Source: CALANV01 sp036381615
GTDB lineage: Bacteria; Pseudomonadota; Alphaproteobacteria; CACIAM-22H2
DNA length: 64,000 nt
NCBI GenBank assembly: GCA_036381615.1
Contig: DASVCL010000069.1
Coordinates: 16,248-80,247 of the forward strand
Direction: 5' to 3'
The position numbers and the translations under genes were made by a program. Positions 26,089 to 37,052 of the stretch are shown piece after piece; positions within the stretch are counted from its first letter, which is position 1; the number at the start of each line of letters is the position of its first letter. The notes under the pieces were generated by a model, which was not told where the DNA came from, searched no databases, and was given only the letters and a program-made list of their open reading frames with translations.

Positions 26089-27267
26089 TCAAGCCCGTCC
26101 CGCCGGCGCACCATCCCCCTGCGCCGGGCGGACGAAGAACGACAATCCGCTTGCCAATGTCGCGAGGGCGACGGCTGCGAAACCCAGCGCATAGCTTCCG
26201 GTCGCCGACAGCAGCACGCTGAAGATCGCCGGGGTCACCATGACGCCGCCGAAGGTGAAGAGCCCGGTGCCGCCGGTGACCTCGCCGGCCTTGCCGGGCG
26301 GCGAAAGACGGGCGACCTCGGCAAGGTAGACGCCGTTCCACGCGACCGCCGTTCCGCCGAACGCGGCCGCAACGGCGAGGATCGCGACCAGCGGCCAGTG
26401 GGGCGTAAGGGCGCCGGTCAGCAACGCGAACGTGGCCATGCCGATGCCGAGCCCGCCCAACACCCGGTCGGGCCTGACGAAGCGATCGGCGACGACGCCC
26501 CAAAGAATGCGGCCGCCCGCGCCGGCGGCCTGCGCCGTCGACAGGACGAGGCCGGCCAGGACGAGCGGCAGGCCGAGACCCTGGTGAAGATACGTGACCA
26601 GGAAGGCGCTGAGGGAGACCTGCATACCGGAGTAGGCGACCGAGATCAGCGCGATCTGGCGAAGCCTGCGATCCTCGAGCACGAGCCGAAGCGGTCCCGT
26701 GAACGCGCTGCGCCAGGTAAGGCGGCGGGTCGGATCGCGCTCCGCGTCGAAGTCCGCGCGCATCGGCTGCACCACGCAGGCAAGCACGAGGCACGCGCCC
26801 GCGCCGGCCAGGATGGCCATACGCCAGCCGAACGCCAGCGCGAGCCCCGGCAGGACCGCACCCGCCAGCATGTTGCCCAGCGGCACGCCCGTCTGCTTGA
26901 TCGAGAAAACAAGGTTCATCCAATTCGCCGGCGTGCGACGCGCGAGGATCGTCGAGGACGCCGGCGTCGCCGGCCCGTAGGCGGCACCGAGCAGGATCGC
27001 CGAGAGGCCGAGCGCCAGCAGATGCCCGGTGACGAGCATGACGAGGGCGATCGCGGCGAGGACGAGGCTGATCTGGCTGACGCGGAGCGGTCCGAGCCTG
27101 GCGATGATCCCACCGCTGACGAGGGCCGCGACGGCGGCGACGCCATAGATGGCCGATACGTAGAGGCCGAGCAGGATCGGGTCGGCCCCGAAATCCGCGG
27201 CGGCGAGCGGCGCCAGCACGGGCCCGGCGAGCGCGGCCGCGGACACCATGACCTGGATCGCCAGCAT
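26089..27267 (-). CDS. MFS transporter
   Basis: The 392-residue protein has about 12 hydrophobic segments with a central charged loop near residue 185 (MRADFDAERDP), the usual 6+6 MFS layout. Residues GGIIARLGPLRVSQ in loop 2-3 correspond to the MFS signature. ATG 27267 is the first standard start after an in-frame stop about 110 bases upstream. Substrate unknown; the small charged residues in helix 1 give no hint. It is transcribed toward the folB pair but 34 bases apart from it. Confidence 0.88.
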   Translation of the reverse strand: MLAIQVMVSAAALAGPVLAPLAAADFGADPILLGLYVSAIYGVAAVAALVSGGIIARLGPLRVSQISLVLAAIALVMLVTGHLLALGLSAILLGAAYGPATPASSTILARRTPANWMNLVFSIKQTGVPLGNMLAGAVLPGLALAFGWRMAILAGAGACLVLACVVQPMRADFDAERDPTRRLTWRSAFTGPLRLVLEDRRLRQIALISVAYSGMQVSLSAFLVTYLHQGLGLPLVLAGLVLSTAQAAGAGGRILWGVVADRFVRPDRVLGGLGIGMATFALLTGALTPHWPLVAILAVAAAFGGTAVAWNGVYLAEVARLSPPGKAGEVTGGTGLFTFGGVMVTPAIFSVLLSATGSYALGFAAVALATLASGLSFFVRPAQGDGAPAGRA

Positions 27268-27512
27268 CGCGACCAGCGGGGGAAGGACGCTCTTTGTCGG
27301 CAGTTCGCTCAGGACCGTAAACTTCGCAGAAAGGGTACGGACGGCGCCGCAGTGTGTTGGGAACGACGCGCCGAATCAACAATGTACGCGTAATCGACGC
27401 AGGCCGCATCAATTCGCGTTTGCGGCCCGGTGTGGGATGGTGCAATCCTACGCGACATGCGTGATCGGACACGCCTCGCGTCGAAGGCGTGTCATCACGC
27501 AGGAGAGGCCCA

Positions 27513-27827
27513 ATGAACAAGTTCGCGACGGTCGTGTCTGCGACCGTGCTCCTGCTGTCTGCAGGCAGCACCTCGGCGGGGCCGACATTCGATGCCGTGA
27601 AGGCGAAGGGTTACGTTCAGTGCGGGGTCAACGGGGCCGTGCCCGGGCTCTCGGCGCCCGATTCCCAAGGCATCTGGAAAGGAATCGACATCAACCTCTG
27701 CGGGGGGATCGCGGCGCCGATGTTCGGCGACGCGGACAAGGTCAGGTACGCGCCGGTCGTGCTCGTGCGCGGCCTGAACGATCTGTGGACGCGCGGCGGG
27801 CTGATGTACGCAATCCCGATGCGCTGA
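27513..27827 (+). pseudogene. Internally deleted AapJ-like amino acid ABC binding protein
   Basis: The 104-residue product has a signal peptide (about residues 1-22) and an N-lobe start, FDAVKAKGYVQCGVN, followed by GLSAPDSQGIWKGIDI, like the general L-amino-acid binding protein AapJ. At about residue 82-86 it jumps to RGLNDLWTRGGLMYAIPMR, which is the family's extreme C-terminus. A normal AapJ has about 340 residues, so some 230-240 residues of both lobes are missing with the frame kept. It could not form a binding cleft. AGGAG precedes ATG 27513, and a strong terminator follows at 27928. No aapQMP genes are present. Confidence 0.75.
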
Positions 27828-27927
27828 TCGCGCAGCAAGGAGTCCTTGCAAGCCGCCATCGCAGCGGCCACGGCTATGAGGGGCACTGGCCGCAACGGAC
27901 TTCGGACGGTGCGGAGCGCACGGGAGG

Positions 27928-27963
27928 GAACGGCGTCAGCTCGTGCTGACGCCGTTCTTGTTT
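27928..27963 (+). terminator. Rho-independent terminator downstream of the AapJ-like gene
   Basis: A perfect 13-base stem GAACGGCGTCAGC (27928-27940) with loop TCGT pairs with GCTGACGCCGTTC (27945-27957), followed by TTGTTTT. It lies 100 bases after the AapJ-like stop and just before the GNAT gene. Confidence 0.9.
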
Positions 27964-27991
27964 TCGCGGCGCTTTGGAGGTGGACACGAAC

Positions 27992-28540
27992 ATGGTCGTG
28001 CTGCCGATCACGACGGCGCGGCTCCGTCTGCGCATGCCGCGCCTCGACGATGCGCAGGCGGTCGAGGCGATGGTGTGCGAGCGCGCGGTCGCGGAAACGA
28101 CGGCGGCAATTCCGCATCCCTATCCGCCGGGCGGCGCCGGGCCGTTTCTTGCCCGCGTGCTTGCCTGGTGGGCGGATGGACGCACGTATCACTTCGCCGT
28201 GGAACGGCGCGAGGACGAAGCGCTGATCGGCATGATCGAGCTGCGGCCGGGTATCGACGGCAGGCCGGCCGATCTCGGCTACTACGTCGGCAGGCCGTAC
28301 TGGGGCCACGGCTACGCGACCGAGGCCGTCGGCCGGGTCGTCGCGCTCGGATTCGAGGCGTTCAACGTCGCGCGCTTCGAGACATGCGTCTTTGCGGGCA
28401 ACGTCGCCTCCGCCCGGGTCCTGTCCAAGATCGGGTTCAAAAAGACGGGCGAGGCGGAGCGCGACTATCCGGTACGCGGCCGCCGCATCCGCGTCTGGCT
28501 GTACGCGCGCGACAGGCCGGTACCGCCGAGGCCGGGTTAG
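27992..28540 (+). CDS. GNAT family N-acetyltransferase (RimJ/RimL type)
   Basis: The product has 182 residues from ATG 27992; GGAGGT at 27975-27980 lies upstream, and in-frame TTG 27974 and GTG 27980 overlap it. The GNAT signature is clear: TTARLRLR at the start, IGMIELRPG on strand 4, the acetyl-CoA loop RPYWGHGYATEA near residue 105, and NVASARVLSKIGF in the C-terminal part. RimJ/RimL-like enzymes acetylate protein N-termini or small molecules; the substrate here is unknown. It lies just past a strong terminator and converges with uvrB. Confidence 0.9.
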   Translation: MVVLPITTARLRLRMPRLDDAQAVEAMVCERAVAETTAAIPHPYPPGGAGPFLARVLAWWADGRTYHFAVERREDEALIGMIELRPGIDGRPADLGYYVGRPYWGHGYATEAVGRVVALGFEAFNVARFETCVFAGNVASARVLSKIGFKKTGEAERDYPVRGRRIRVWLYARDRPVPPRPG

Positions 28541-28544
28541 ATCG

Positions 28545-28738
28545 GGGGACCGCCGACCGCGATTCGAAGGGACGAAATTCCCGGCCGCGCCGTCATTCAC
28601 GGCGAACCGGAGGTGCCGCTCGTCCCGGAACGCCTTCCCGGCAGTGTAGACCTTCTTGTTCTCGAAGGTCGCATCCTGGCGCAGCGCCCGGCGCGCAGAA
28701 TGGACGAAGGTCCGGATAGGAAGAGACCGCGCGGCCTG
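28545..28738 (-). other. Open, gene-like stretch after the uvrB stop
   Basis: Reading past the uvrB TAG in the same frame gives about 60 codons with protein-like composition, including FENKKVYTAGKAFRDERHL and FAVNDGAAGNF. There is no ATG, GTG or TTG start suited to it, except a GTG inside, and no Shine-Dalgarno. It may be an eroded gene end or chance in a GC-rich gap. Confidence 0.25.
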
Positions 28739-30973
<2,235 letters not shown>

Positions 30974-31119
30974 CGCACCTTCCTATATGCGCCCGGCTGC
31001 TCGGGATGGCGAGTCCAAATGTCGAACGAAACTTGGCGGCCGATCTGAACCGCCGGCCGCGCCCGGCGTTTCACCTGCTGCCGCTCCCGACCGGTTGAGC
31101 GAGCTGGGATGGCCGTTGC

Positions 31120-33117
31120 ATGCAGGCCGGTGACCACGATTCCGGGGCGTCGGGTGACGGGCAGCCGGAGATGCGTCGCGTCCGACGCGGGCGTCGGTTG
31201 CGCCGCGCCGGCGACGACCCTGCGACGCGCCGCGTCGGCGCGGCACCGTCGGTTCATCCGGCGACGCCGATGTCGCGGCTGATCGTCGGAACGCTCGGGG
31301 TCGTCTACGGCGATATCGGCACGAGCCCGCTCTATACCCTGCGCGAGGCGTTCGGCGGCCACGCGCTGCCGCTCGAATACGCGGCGGTACTGGGCGTGCT
31401 GTCGCTCGTGTTCTGGGCGCTCGTCATCGTGGTGACGCTCAAGTACGTCGTCGTCATCCTGCGCGCCGACAATCGCGGCGAGGGCGGCGTGCTTGCGCTG
31501 GCGACGCTGGCGCAGCGCGGCGTTTCGTCCAACCGGCATCTGTCCGCGCCGACGGTCATGCTCGCCATGCTGGGCGCCGCGCTGTTCTATGGCGACGGCG
31601 TGATCACGCCGGCGATCTCGGTCTTAAGCGCCGTCGAGGGGCTGCAGGTCGCAACGCCGTTGCTGGCGCCTTACGTCGTGCCGGTCGCGGCCGCCATTCT
31701 GGCGGTACTCTTTCTGCTCCAGCGGCGCGGCACCGCGCAGGTCGGGCGCCTGTTCGGGCCGATCATGGTCCTGTGGTTCTTGACCCTGGCCGTGCTCGGC
31801 CTGATCGAGGTCGTGCGCCACCCCGGCATCCTGCGGGCACTGAACCCGCTCTACGGCCTGGCGCTGTTCGCGACGCATGGCGGGACGGCCTTCCTCGCGC
31901 TGGGCGCCGTCGTGCTTGCGGTGACCGGCGCCGAGGCACTCTATGCCGACATGGGGCATTTCGGGCGCCGGCCGATCCGCGCCGCTTGGCTCGGCTTCGT
32001 CCTGCCCAGCCTGCTGCTCAACTACTTCGGACAGGGCGCGCTGCTGATTCGCGATCCCGCCGCGCTCGATCATCCGTTCTACCATCTGGCGCCGGCCTGG
32101 GCGCTTTATCCGCTGGTGCTGCTGGCGACGGCCGCGGCGATAATCGCCTCGCAGGCGGTGATCTCGGGCGCGTTCTCGATGACGCGGCAGGCGGTGCAGC
32201 TCGGCTTCCTGCCGCGGCTCGAGGTCCGCCATACCTCGGAGGTCGAAATCGGCCAGGTCTATGCGCCGAAGATCAACTGGCTTCAGATGGCCATGGTCGT
32301 GGCCGTCGCGGTCGGTTTCGGCTCGTCCAGCGCGTTGGCCGCCGCCTATGGAATCGCGGTCACGGGCGCAATGCTGATTGACACGGTGCTGGTGACGCTC
32401 GTCGCCGCGACGCTGTGGCATTGGCGCCGCCCGATGCTTGCGGCGGTGATCGCGCTGTTCCTCGCCGTCGATCTCGCCTTCTTCGGGGCCAATGTGCTCA
32501 AGATCCCGTCCGGCGGCTGGTTTCCCATCCTCCTCGCCGCCGTCGTGTTCTGTCTCATGTCGACGTGGCATGAAGGGCGCCGCATCCTGTTCGAAAAGCT
32601 GATCCGGGCCGCGCCGCCGCTCGACGAGCTTGCGCGTCAGCTCGCCGCCCGGCCGCCGCATCGGGTACCGGGCATCGCCGTCTTCCTGTCGGGCAGCGGC
32701 AAGGTCGCGCCGCGGGCGCTGCTTCACAATCTCAAGCACAACAAGGTGCTGCACGAACGCGTCATCGTGGCGACGGTCGTCACCGAGGACGTGCCGCGGC
32801 TGGCCGACGGCGAACGGGTCGAGGTCGAGCCGCTCGCCGCCGACTTTCGTCGCGTCCGCATCCGTTACGGCTTCATGGAGCGTCCCGATGTGCCGGCCGC
32901 GCTCGAACGCGCCCAAGTGCTCGGCCCGAACACCGACCTCCGCACGGCATCCTACTATCTGAGCCGCGAGACGCTGATTCCGTCGGCCCGTCGCGACCTC
33001 TCGGCCTGGCGTGAGCAGATCTTCATCTTCCTGTCGGGCGTGGCGCTCTCGCCCAGCGATTTCTTCTGTCTGCCGCCCGACCGCGTCGTCGAGGTCGGTA
33101 CCCAGGTCGAGATCTGA
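31120..33117 (+). CDS. kup: KUP family potassium uptake transporter
   Basis: The 665-residue low-affinity K+ importer has 12 membrane segments and a cytosolic C-terminal domain. The hallmark GVVYGDIGTSPLYTL opens the membrane part, followed by the second-segment region LKYVVVILRADNRGEGG. ATG 31120 gives a 50-residue Arg-rich leader before that motif; a start at the ATG of MSRLIVG (31270) is also possible and gives a more usual N-terminus. No good Shine-Dalgarno decides. A hairpin (GCGGCAT-GAA-ATGCCGC, 33123-33139) follows without a T-run. Confidence 0.92.
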   Translation: MQAGDHDSGASGDGQPEMRRVRRGRRLRRAGDDPATRRVGAAPSVHPATPMSRLIVGTLGVVYGDIGTSPLYTLREAFGGHALPLEYAAVLGVLSLVFWALVIVVTLKYVVVILRADNRGEGGVLALATLAQRGVSSNRHLSAPTVMLAMLGAALFYGDGVITPAISVLSAVEGLQVATPLLAPYVVPVAAAILAVLFLLQRRGTAQVGRLFGPIMVLWFLTLAVLGLIEVVRHPGILRALNPLYGLALFATHGGTAFLALGAVVLAVTGAEALYADMGHFGRRPIRAAWLGFVLPSLLLNYFGQGALLIRDPAALDHPFYHLAPAWALYPLVLLATAAAIIASQAVISGAFSMTRQAVQLGFLPRLEVRHTSEVEIGQVYAPKINWLQMAMVVAVAVGFGSSSALAAAYGIAVTGAMLIDTVLVTLVAATLWHWRRPMLAAVIALFLAVDLAFFGANVLKIPSGGWFPILLAAVVFCLMSTWHEGRRILFEKLIRAAPPLDELARQLAARPPHRVPGIAVFLSGSGKVAPRALLHNLKHNKVLHERVIVATVVTEDVPRLADGERVEVEPLAADFRRVRIRYGFMERPDVPAALERAQVLGPNTDLRTASYYLSRETLIPSARRDLSAWREQIFIFLSGVALSPSDFFCLPPDRVVEVGTQVEI

Positions 33118-33150
33118 GGCGGGCGGCATGAAATGCCGCAGGACGGGCCC

Positions 33151-33179
33151 TTGAAATATCGCGTAGCCGTGGCTATCCG
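33151..33179 (+). promoter_or_regulatory. Candidate ahpC promoter
   Basis: TTGAAA (33151-33156, 5 of 6) and TATCCG (33174-33179, 3 of 6) are 17 bases apart, placing a start near 33186. The -10 is weak. The Irr/PerR-like box lies just downstream. Confidence 0.4.
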
Positions 33180-33188
33180 GATATGTTG

Positions 33189-33203
33189 TTAGAATAATTC
33201 TAA
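33189..33203. promoter_or_regulatory. Irr/PerR-like operator upstream of ahpC
   Basis: TTAGAAT-A-ATTCTAA is a perfect 7-1-7 inverted repeat. It matches the Irr iron-control element core TTAGAA-N3-TTCTAA and differs from the Bacillus PerR box at one base per arm. It sits about three bases past the predicted transcript start, a repressor-like position. A near-identical site precedes dps. Confidence 0.7.
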
Positions 33204-33271
33204 TAGTCGATCGCAGCTCCGGTTGGGGCCGTGACGGCTACGCGTGTCCATCAGCAAGGAGTTCTCGAAGA

Positions 33272-33811
33272 ATGCTTACCGTTGGCGACAAGTTTCCGCA
33301 GTTCAAGCTGAAGGCGGTCGTGCCCGGCGACATGAAGACGGCCTTCACCGAGGTCACCGAAAAGAGCTTTTCGGGCAAGTGGAAGGTCTTCTTCTTCTGG
33401 CCGAAGGACTACACGTTCGTCTGCCCGACCGAGATCGTCGGCTTCGGCCAGCTCGATCGCGAGTTCAAGGATCGCGATGCGCAGCTGATCGGCGGCAGCA
33501 CGGATTCCGAGTTCGTGCACTTTGCCTGGCGGCAGAGCCGGGACGACCTGAAGAACGTGCCGTTCCCCTGGCTGTCGGACATCAAGCGCGAGCTGTGCCA
33601 GCAGCTCGGCATTCTCCACGCGGACGAAGGTGTTGCGCTCCGGGCGACCTTCATCGTCGATCCGGACAACGTCATCCGTTTCGCGATGGTGACCGACCTC
33701 AACGTCGGCCGGAATCCGCAGGAGGTCCTGCGCGTCCTCGACGCGCTGCAGACCGACGAGCTGTGCCCCTGCAACTGGCAGCAGGGCCAGGACACGCTGA
33801 AGGCGGCCTGA
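33272..33811 (+). CDS. ahpC: Peroxiredoxin AhpC
   Basis: The 179-residue 2-Cys peroxiredoxin reduces H2O2, organic peroxides and peroxynitrite. The peroxidatic Cys is C51 in the TFVCPTE motif. The C-terminus has two cysteines, C165 and C167 in LCPCNW, the arrangement of mycobacterial AhpC that is recycled by AhpD instead of AhpF. ahpD is the next gene. AAGGAG lies about ten bases before ATG 33272. It has its own promoter with an operator and is followed by a strong hairpin. Confidence 0.96.
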   Translation: MLTVGDKFPQFKLKAVVPGDMKTAFTEVTEKSFSGKWKVFFFWPKDYTFVCPTEIVGFGQLDREFKDRDAQLIGGSTDSEFVHFAWRQSRDDLKNVPFPWLSDIKRELCQQLGILHADEGVALRATFIVDPDNVIRFAMVTDLNVGRNPQEVLRVLDALQTDELCPCNWQQGQDTLKAA

Positions 33812-33815
33812 GGCG

Positions 33816-33856
33816 AGAGGGCCCATGCCGTGCATGGCGGCATGGGCCCTCTTTTG
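33816..33856 (+). terminator. Strong intercistronic terminator between ahpC and ahpD
   Basis: A perfect 15-base stem AGAGGGCCCATGCCG (33816-33830) with a 7-base loop pairs with CGGCATGGGCCCTCT, ending in a T-run (33852-33855). It begins four bases after the ahpC stop and probably sets the AhpC:AhpD ratio by partial read-through. Confidence 0.88.
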
Positions 33857-33895
33857 CGTTCCAGGAGAATACGCAGGAAGCGACGAGGTTCCGCG

Positions 33896-34438
33896 ATGCT
33901 CGACGAACTCAGGGACGCCTTGCCCGATTATGCCAAGGACCTGAAGCTCAACCTGTCGTCCGTGCTGTCGCCGCCCGGCCTCAGCGACCAGCAGGTCTGG
34001 GGTACGGCGCTTGCATCCGCGATTGCCGCGCGCAATCCGCGCGTGCTTGCGGCGGTCGCCGCCGAGGCCGAGCGCCGCCTGTCGCCCGACGCCGTGCGCG
34101 CGGCCAAGGGTGCCGCGGCCATCATGGGCATGAACAACATCTATTACCGCTTCACCCACACCGTCACGGCCAAGGAGTACGCCGGCATGCGGGCGGGCCT
34201 GCGCATGAACATCATCGCCCAGCATGGCGTGTCGGCGACCGATTTCGAGCTCTGGTGCCTTGCCGTCTCGGCGGTCAACGGGTGCAGCGCGTGCATGGAC
34301 AACCACGAGAAGGCCGTCGTCGAGAAGGGCGCGACGCGCGAGGCCGTTCAGGCGGTCGTCAAGATCGCGTCCGTCATCCACGCCGTGGCCGTCGTGCTGG
34401 AGGCCGAGGCCACCGTGCCGGCCGCCGTCCCGGCCTGA
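33896..34438 (+). CDS. ahpD: Alkylhydroperoxidase AhpD
   Basis: This 180-residue thioredoxin-like adaptor reduces AhpC using lipoamide. All active-site residues match those known from Mycobacterium tuberculosis AhpD at the same positions: E118, C130, C133 and H137 in the CSACMDNHE motif. ATG 33896 follows GACGAGG by six bases. It is separated from ahpC by a terminator-like hairpin. A weak hairpin with TTTTT lies 175 bases after its stop. Confidence 0.95.
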   Translation: MLDELRDALPDYAKDLKLNLSSVLSPPGLSDQQVWGTALASAIAARNPRVLAAVAAEAERRLSPDAVRAAKGAAAIMGMNNIYYRFTHTVTAKEYAGMRAGLRMNIIAQHGVSATDFELWCLAVSAVNGCSACMDNHEKAVVEKGATREAVQAVVKIASVIHAVAVVLEAEATVPAAVPA

Positions 34439-34614
34439 TCGCGCGATCCGGCCGGCGGTGCGCGTCGGCGGGCCACCCGCACAGATCCACCCGGTCGCGA
34501 GGCGGCCTGCCCCTTGGCGCGATCCCGCCGATGCGGCAAGGAAACCGGCCGCCCGAAAGGCCGGCCTGACCGGCAGGCGCCGGGCAATGGCGATGATGTT
34601 GCATGCGGAGCCGT

Positions 34615-34640
34615 GCGGCGATAGGGTGCGCCCGCTTTTT
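34615..34640 (+). terminator. Possible weak terminator after ahpD
   Basis: GCGGCG (34615-34620) can pair with CGCCCGC (34629-34635) with one bulged base, and five T residues follow. The stem is short, and the element lies only 27 bases before the aspC start. Confidence 0.35.
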
Positions 34641-34666
34641 GTCCCGCTGCCTCCGACGGATCGTCC

Positions 34667-35869
34667 ATGCCGTTCCTTGCCGACCGCCTCTCCCGCGTCA
34701 AGCCGTCGCCCACCATCGCCGTCACGACCAAGGCCGCCGAGCTCAAGGCCGCCGGCCGCGACGTCATCGGCCTCGGGGCCGGCGAACCCGATTTCGATAC
34801 CCCCGCCAACATCAAGGCCGCCGCCATCAAGGCGATCGAACGGGGCGAGACGAAATATACCGCGGTCGACGGCACGCCGGCTCTCAAGCAGGCGATCTGT
34901 GCGAAGTTCAAGCGCGAGAACGGTCTCGACTACAAGCCGAACCAGATCTCGGTCGGCACCGGCGGCAAGCAGGTTCTCTATAACGCCCTGGTGGCGACGC
35001 TGAATCCGGGCGATGAGGTGATCATTCCGGCGCCGTACTGGGTGTCGTATCCCGACATGGTTCTGCTGGCGGACGGCAAGCCGGTGTTCGTGCCGTGCCC
35101 GCAGAACAACGGATTCAAGCTGCGGCCGGAGGATCTCGATGCGGCGATCACGCCCAGAACGAAGTGGCTGATCCTGAATTCGCCGTCGAACCCGACCGGT
35201 GCGGCGTACACCTATGACGAGATGAAGGCGCTGACGGACGTGCTGCTCAGGCACCCGCATGTCTGGGTGATGACCGACGACATGTACGAGCACCTCGTCT
35301 ATGACGGCTTCAAGTTCGTGACGCCGGCACAGGTCGAGCCGCGGCTCTATGACCGCACGCTGACCGTCAACGGCGTCTCGAAGGCCTACTGCATGACCGG
35401 TTGGCGGATCGGCTACGCCGGCGGCCCGGTCGAGCTCATCAAGGCGATGGCGGCGATCCAGTCGCAGAGCACGTCCAATCCGTCGTCGGTGAGCCAGGCG
35501 GCCGCGGTCGAGGCCCTCAACGGGCCGCAGGATTTCATTCCGAAGAACAACGCCGTGTTCAAGGAGCGTCGCGACCTCGTCGTCGCCATGCTCAACCAGG
35601 CGAAGGGCATCCATTGCCACACGCCGGAAGGCGCGTTCTACGTCTATCCCTCGTGCGCCGGCGTCATCGGCCGCAAGACGCCGCAGGGAAAGGTCATCGC
35701 GAATGACAGCGATTTCGTGACCTATCTGCTCGAGGCCGAAGGCGTTGCCGTCGTCCAGGGCGAGGCGTTCGGTCTGTCGCCCTATTTCCGCATCTCCTAC
35801 GCGACGTCGACCGAGACGCTGAAGGAAGCCTGCGCGCGGATTCAGCGCGCCTGCGCAGCCCTGGTCTGA
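34667..35869 (+). CDS. aspC: Aspartate aminotransferase (class I, type Ib)
   Basis: The 400-residue PLP enzyme swaps amino groups between aspartate and 2-oxoglutarate. The PLP lysine is K239 in VNGVSKAYCMTGWRIGYAGG, and NSPSNPTG (residues 171-178) and the DDMYEHL strand are standard for type Ib enzymes such as those of Rhizobium and Thermus. Some close relatives also use prephenate. ATG 34667 has only a weak upstream ribosome site. Confidence 0.94.
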   Translation: MPFLADRLSRVKPSPTIAVTTKAAELKAAGRDVIGLGAGEPDFDTPANIKAAAIKAIERGETKYTAVDGTPALKQAICAKFKRENGLDYKPNQISVGTGGKQVLYNALVATLNPGDEVIIPAPYWVSYPDMVLLADGKPVFVPCPQNNGFKLRPEDLDAAITPRTKWLILNSPSNPTGAAYTYDEMKALTDVLLRHPHVWVMTDDMYEHLVYDGFKFVTPAQVEPRLYDRTLTVNGVSKAYCMTGWRIGYAGGPVELIKAMAAIQSQSTSNPSSVSQAAAVEALNGPQDFIPKNNAVFKERRDLVVAMLNQAKGIHCHTPEGAFYVYPSCAGVIGRKTPQGKVIANDSDFVTYLLEAEGVAVVQGEAFGLSPYFRISYATSTETLKEACARIQRACAALV

Positions 35870-35991
35870 GAAATCCGTGCAGGACATCCGTGACGGTCTC
35901 GTGTTCTCTCGTCCGGTGACCGACATCGCCCGGCCCGAACCCGCGCCGGCTCGAAGGATTACGGCTACTGTTTGATGTCGAAGGGACTCGG

Positions 35992-36930
35992 ATGAAGATT
36001 GCGATCGTTGGTGCCGGGGGGGTGGGCGGCTATTTCGGCGCGCGCCTTGCCGCCGCCGGAGAGGACGTCTGGTTTCTCGCGCGCGGGCGTCATCTCGACG
36101 CGATCCGGCGCTGCGGACTGCGCGTCAAGAGCCGGCTCGGCGACGTGCACGTCGAGCCGGCCCAGGCGACCGACGATCCCGCCGCGATCGGTCCGGTCGA
36201 TCTCGTGGTCCTGACGGTGAAGTTGTGGGATACGGAGGCCGCGATCGCCGCCGCGAAGCGGCTCGTCGGCGCCGACACCGCGCTCGTTTCGTTCCAGAAC
36301 GGCGTCGTCGCCGGCGATCAGCTCGCCGCCGCGTTCGGACGTGAACGGGTGCTCGGCGGGGTATCCCACATCTCGGCCGTCATCTCCGGCCCGGGGATCA
36401 TCCTGCATACCGGCACGATGGCGCGGCTGACGGTCGGCGAGTTTGATGGCCGCCGGACGGCGCGGGCGAACGCCTTCGTCGAGGCCTGCCGCAAGGCGGG
36501 GATCGATGTGGTTCTGTCGGACGACATCCGGCGGGCGATCTGGGAAAAGTTCATCTTCCTCGCCTCGTTCAGCGGTGTCACGACGCTGACCCGCCTGGCC
36601 AAGGGGCCGATCTTCGCCGACGCGGATACGCGCGCCCTGTTCGAGGCGGCCGTCGCCGAGGCCACGGCCGTGGCGCGTGCGAGCGGCGTGACGCTCGCCG
36701 ACGACGTCGTCGCGTCGATGATGCGCTTCGCCGAAGGCCTGCCGGATGACATGAAGTCGTCCATGCTGGCCGATCTCGAGCGCGGCAACCGTCTCGAGGT
36801 GCCATGGCTCTCTGGCACGGTGGCGCAGCTGGGCGAGAAGACCGGCGTGCCGACGCCCGTGCATCGGGTCATCTTCCAGGCGCTGAAGCCGTATGCCGGC
36901 GGTCGCACCAGTTCGGTGATGCCGGTCTGA
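35992..36930 (+). CDS. 2-dehydropantoate 2-reductase family protein
   Basis: The 312-residue NADPH-dependent reductase is of the ApbA/PanE family, with the Rossmann motif GAGGVGGYFGARLAAAG at residues 7-23. The central VSFQNGV and the helical C-terminal domain (SSMLADLERGNRLEVPWLSG) are family hallmarks. It may supply pantoate for coenzyme A, but several PanE paralogues act on other ketoacids, so the specific role is open. No pantothenate genes are nearby. Confidence 0.85.
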   Translation: MKIAIVGAGGVGGYFGARLAAAGEDVWFLARGRHLDAIRRCGLRVKSRLGDVHVEPAQATDDPAAIGPVDLVVLTVKLWDTEAAIAAAKRLVGADTALVSFQNGVVAGDQLAAAFGRERVLGGVSHISAVISGPGIILHTGTMARLTVGEFDGRRTARANAFVEACRKAGIDVVLSDDIRRAIWEKFIFLASFSGVTTLTRLAKGPIFADADTRALFEAAVAEATAVARASGVTLADDVVASMMRFAEGLPDDMKSSMLADLERGNRLEVPWLSGTVAQLGEKTGVPTPVHRVIFQALKPYAGGRTSSVMPV

Positions 36931-37052
36931 GTTCGCGCGCGCCCGGCTGCTGAATCGATCCGGCAACGGCCTCGGGTGGAACGAAGCGGCCGTTGCGCGG
37001 TTCTTGATCGACTGAGCCGTTGGCGGGACGCGCCACGGCGCCGGGCCGCGAC

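Noticed and set aside
27828..27927. Possible start of an aapQ remnant after the AapJ-like gene
   Set aside because: Translation in all frames gives no membrane-spanning segment or permease motif.
33123..33139. Hairpin GCGGCAT-GAA-ATGCCGC after kup as a terminator
   Set aside because: The stem is perfect but no T-run follows on the plus strand.
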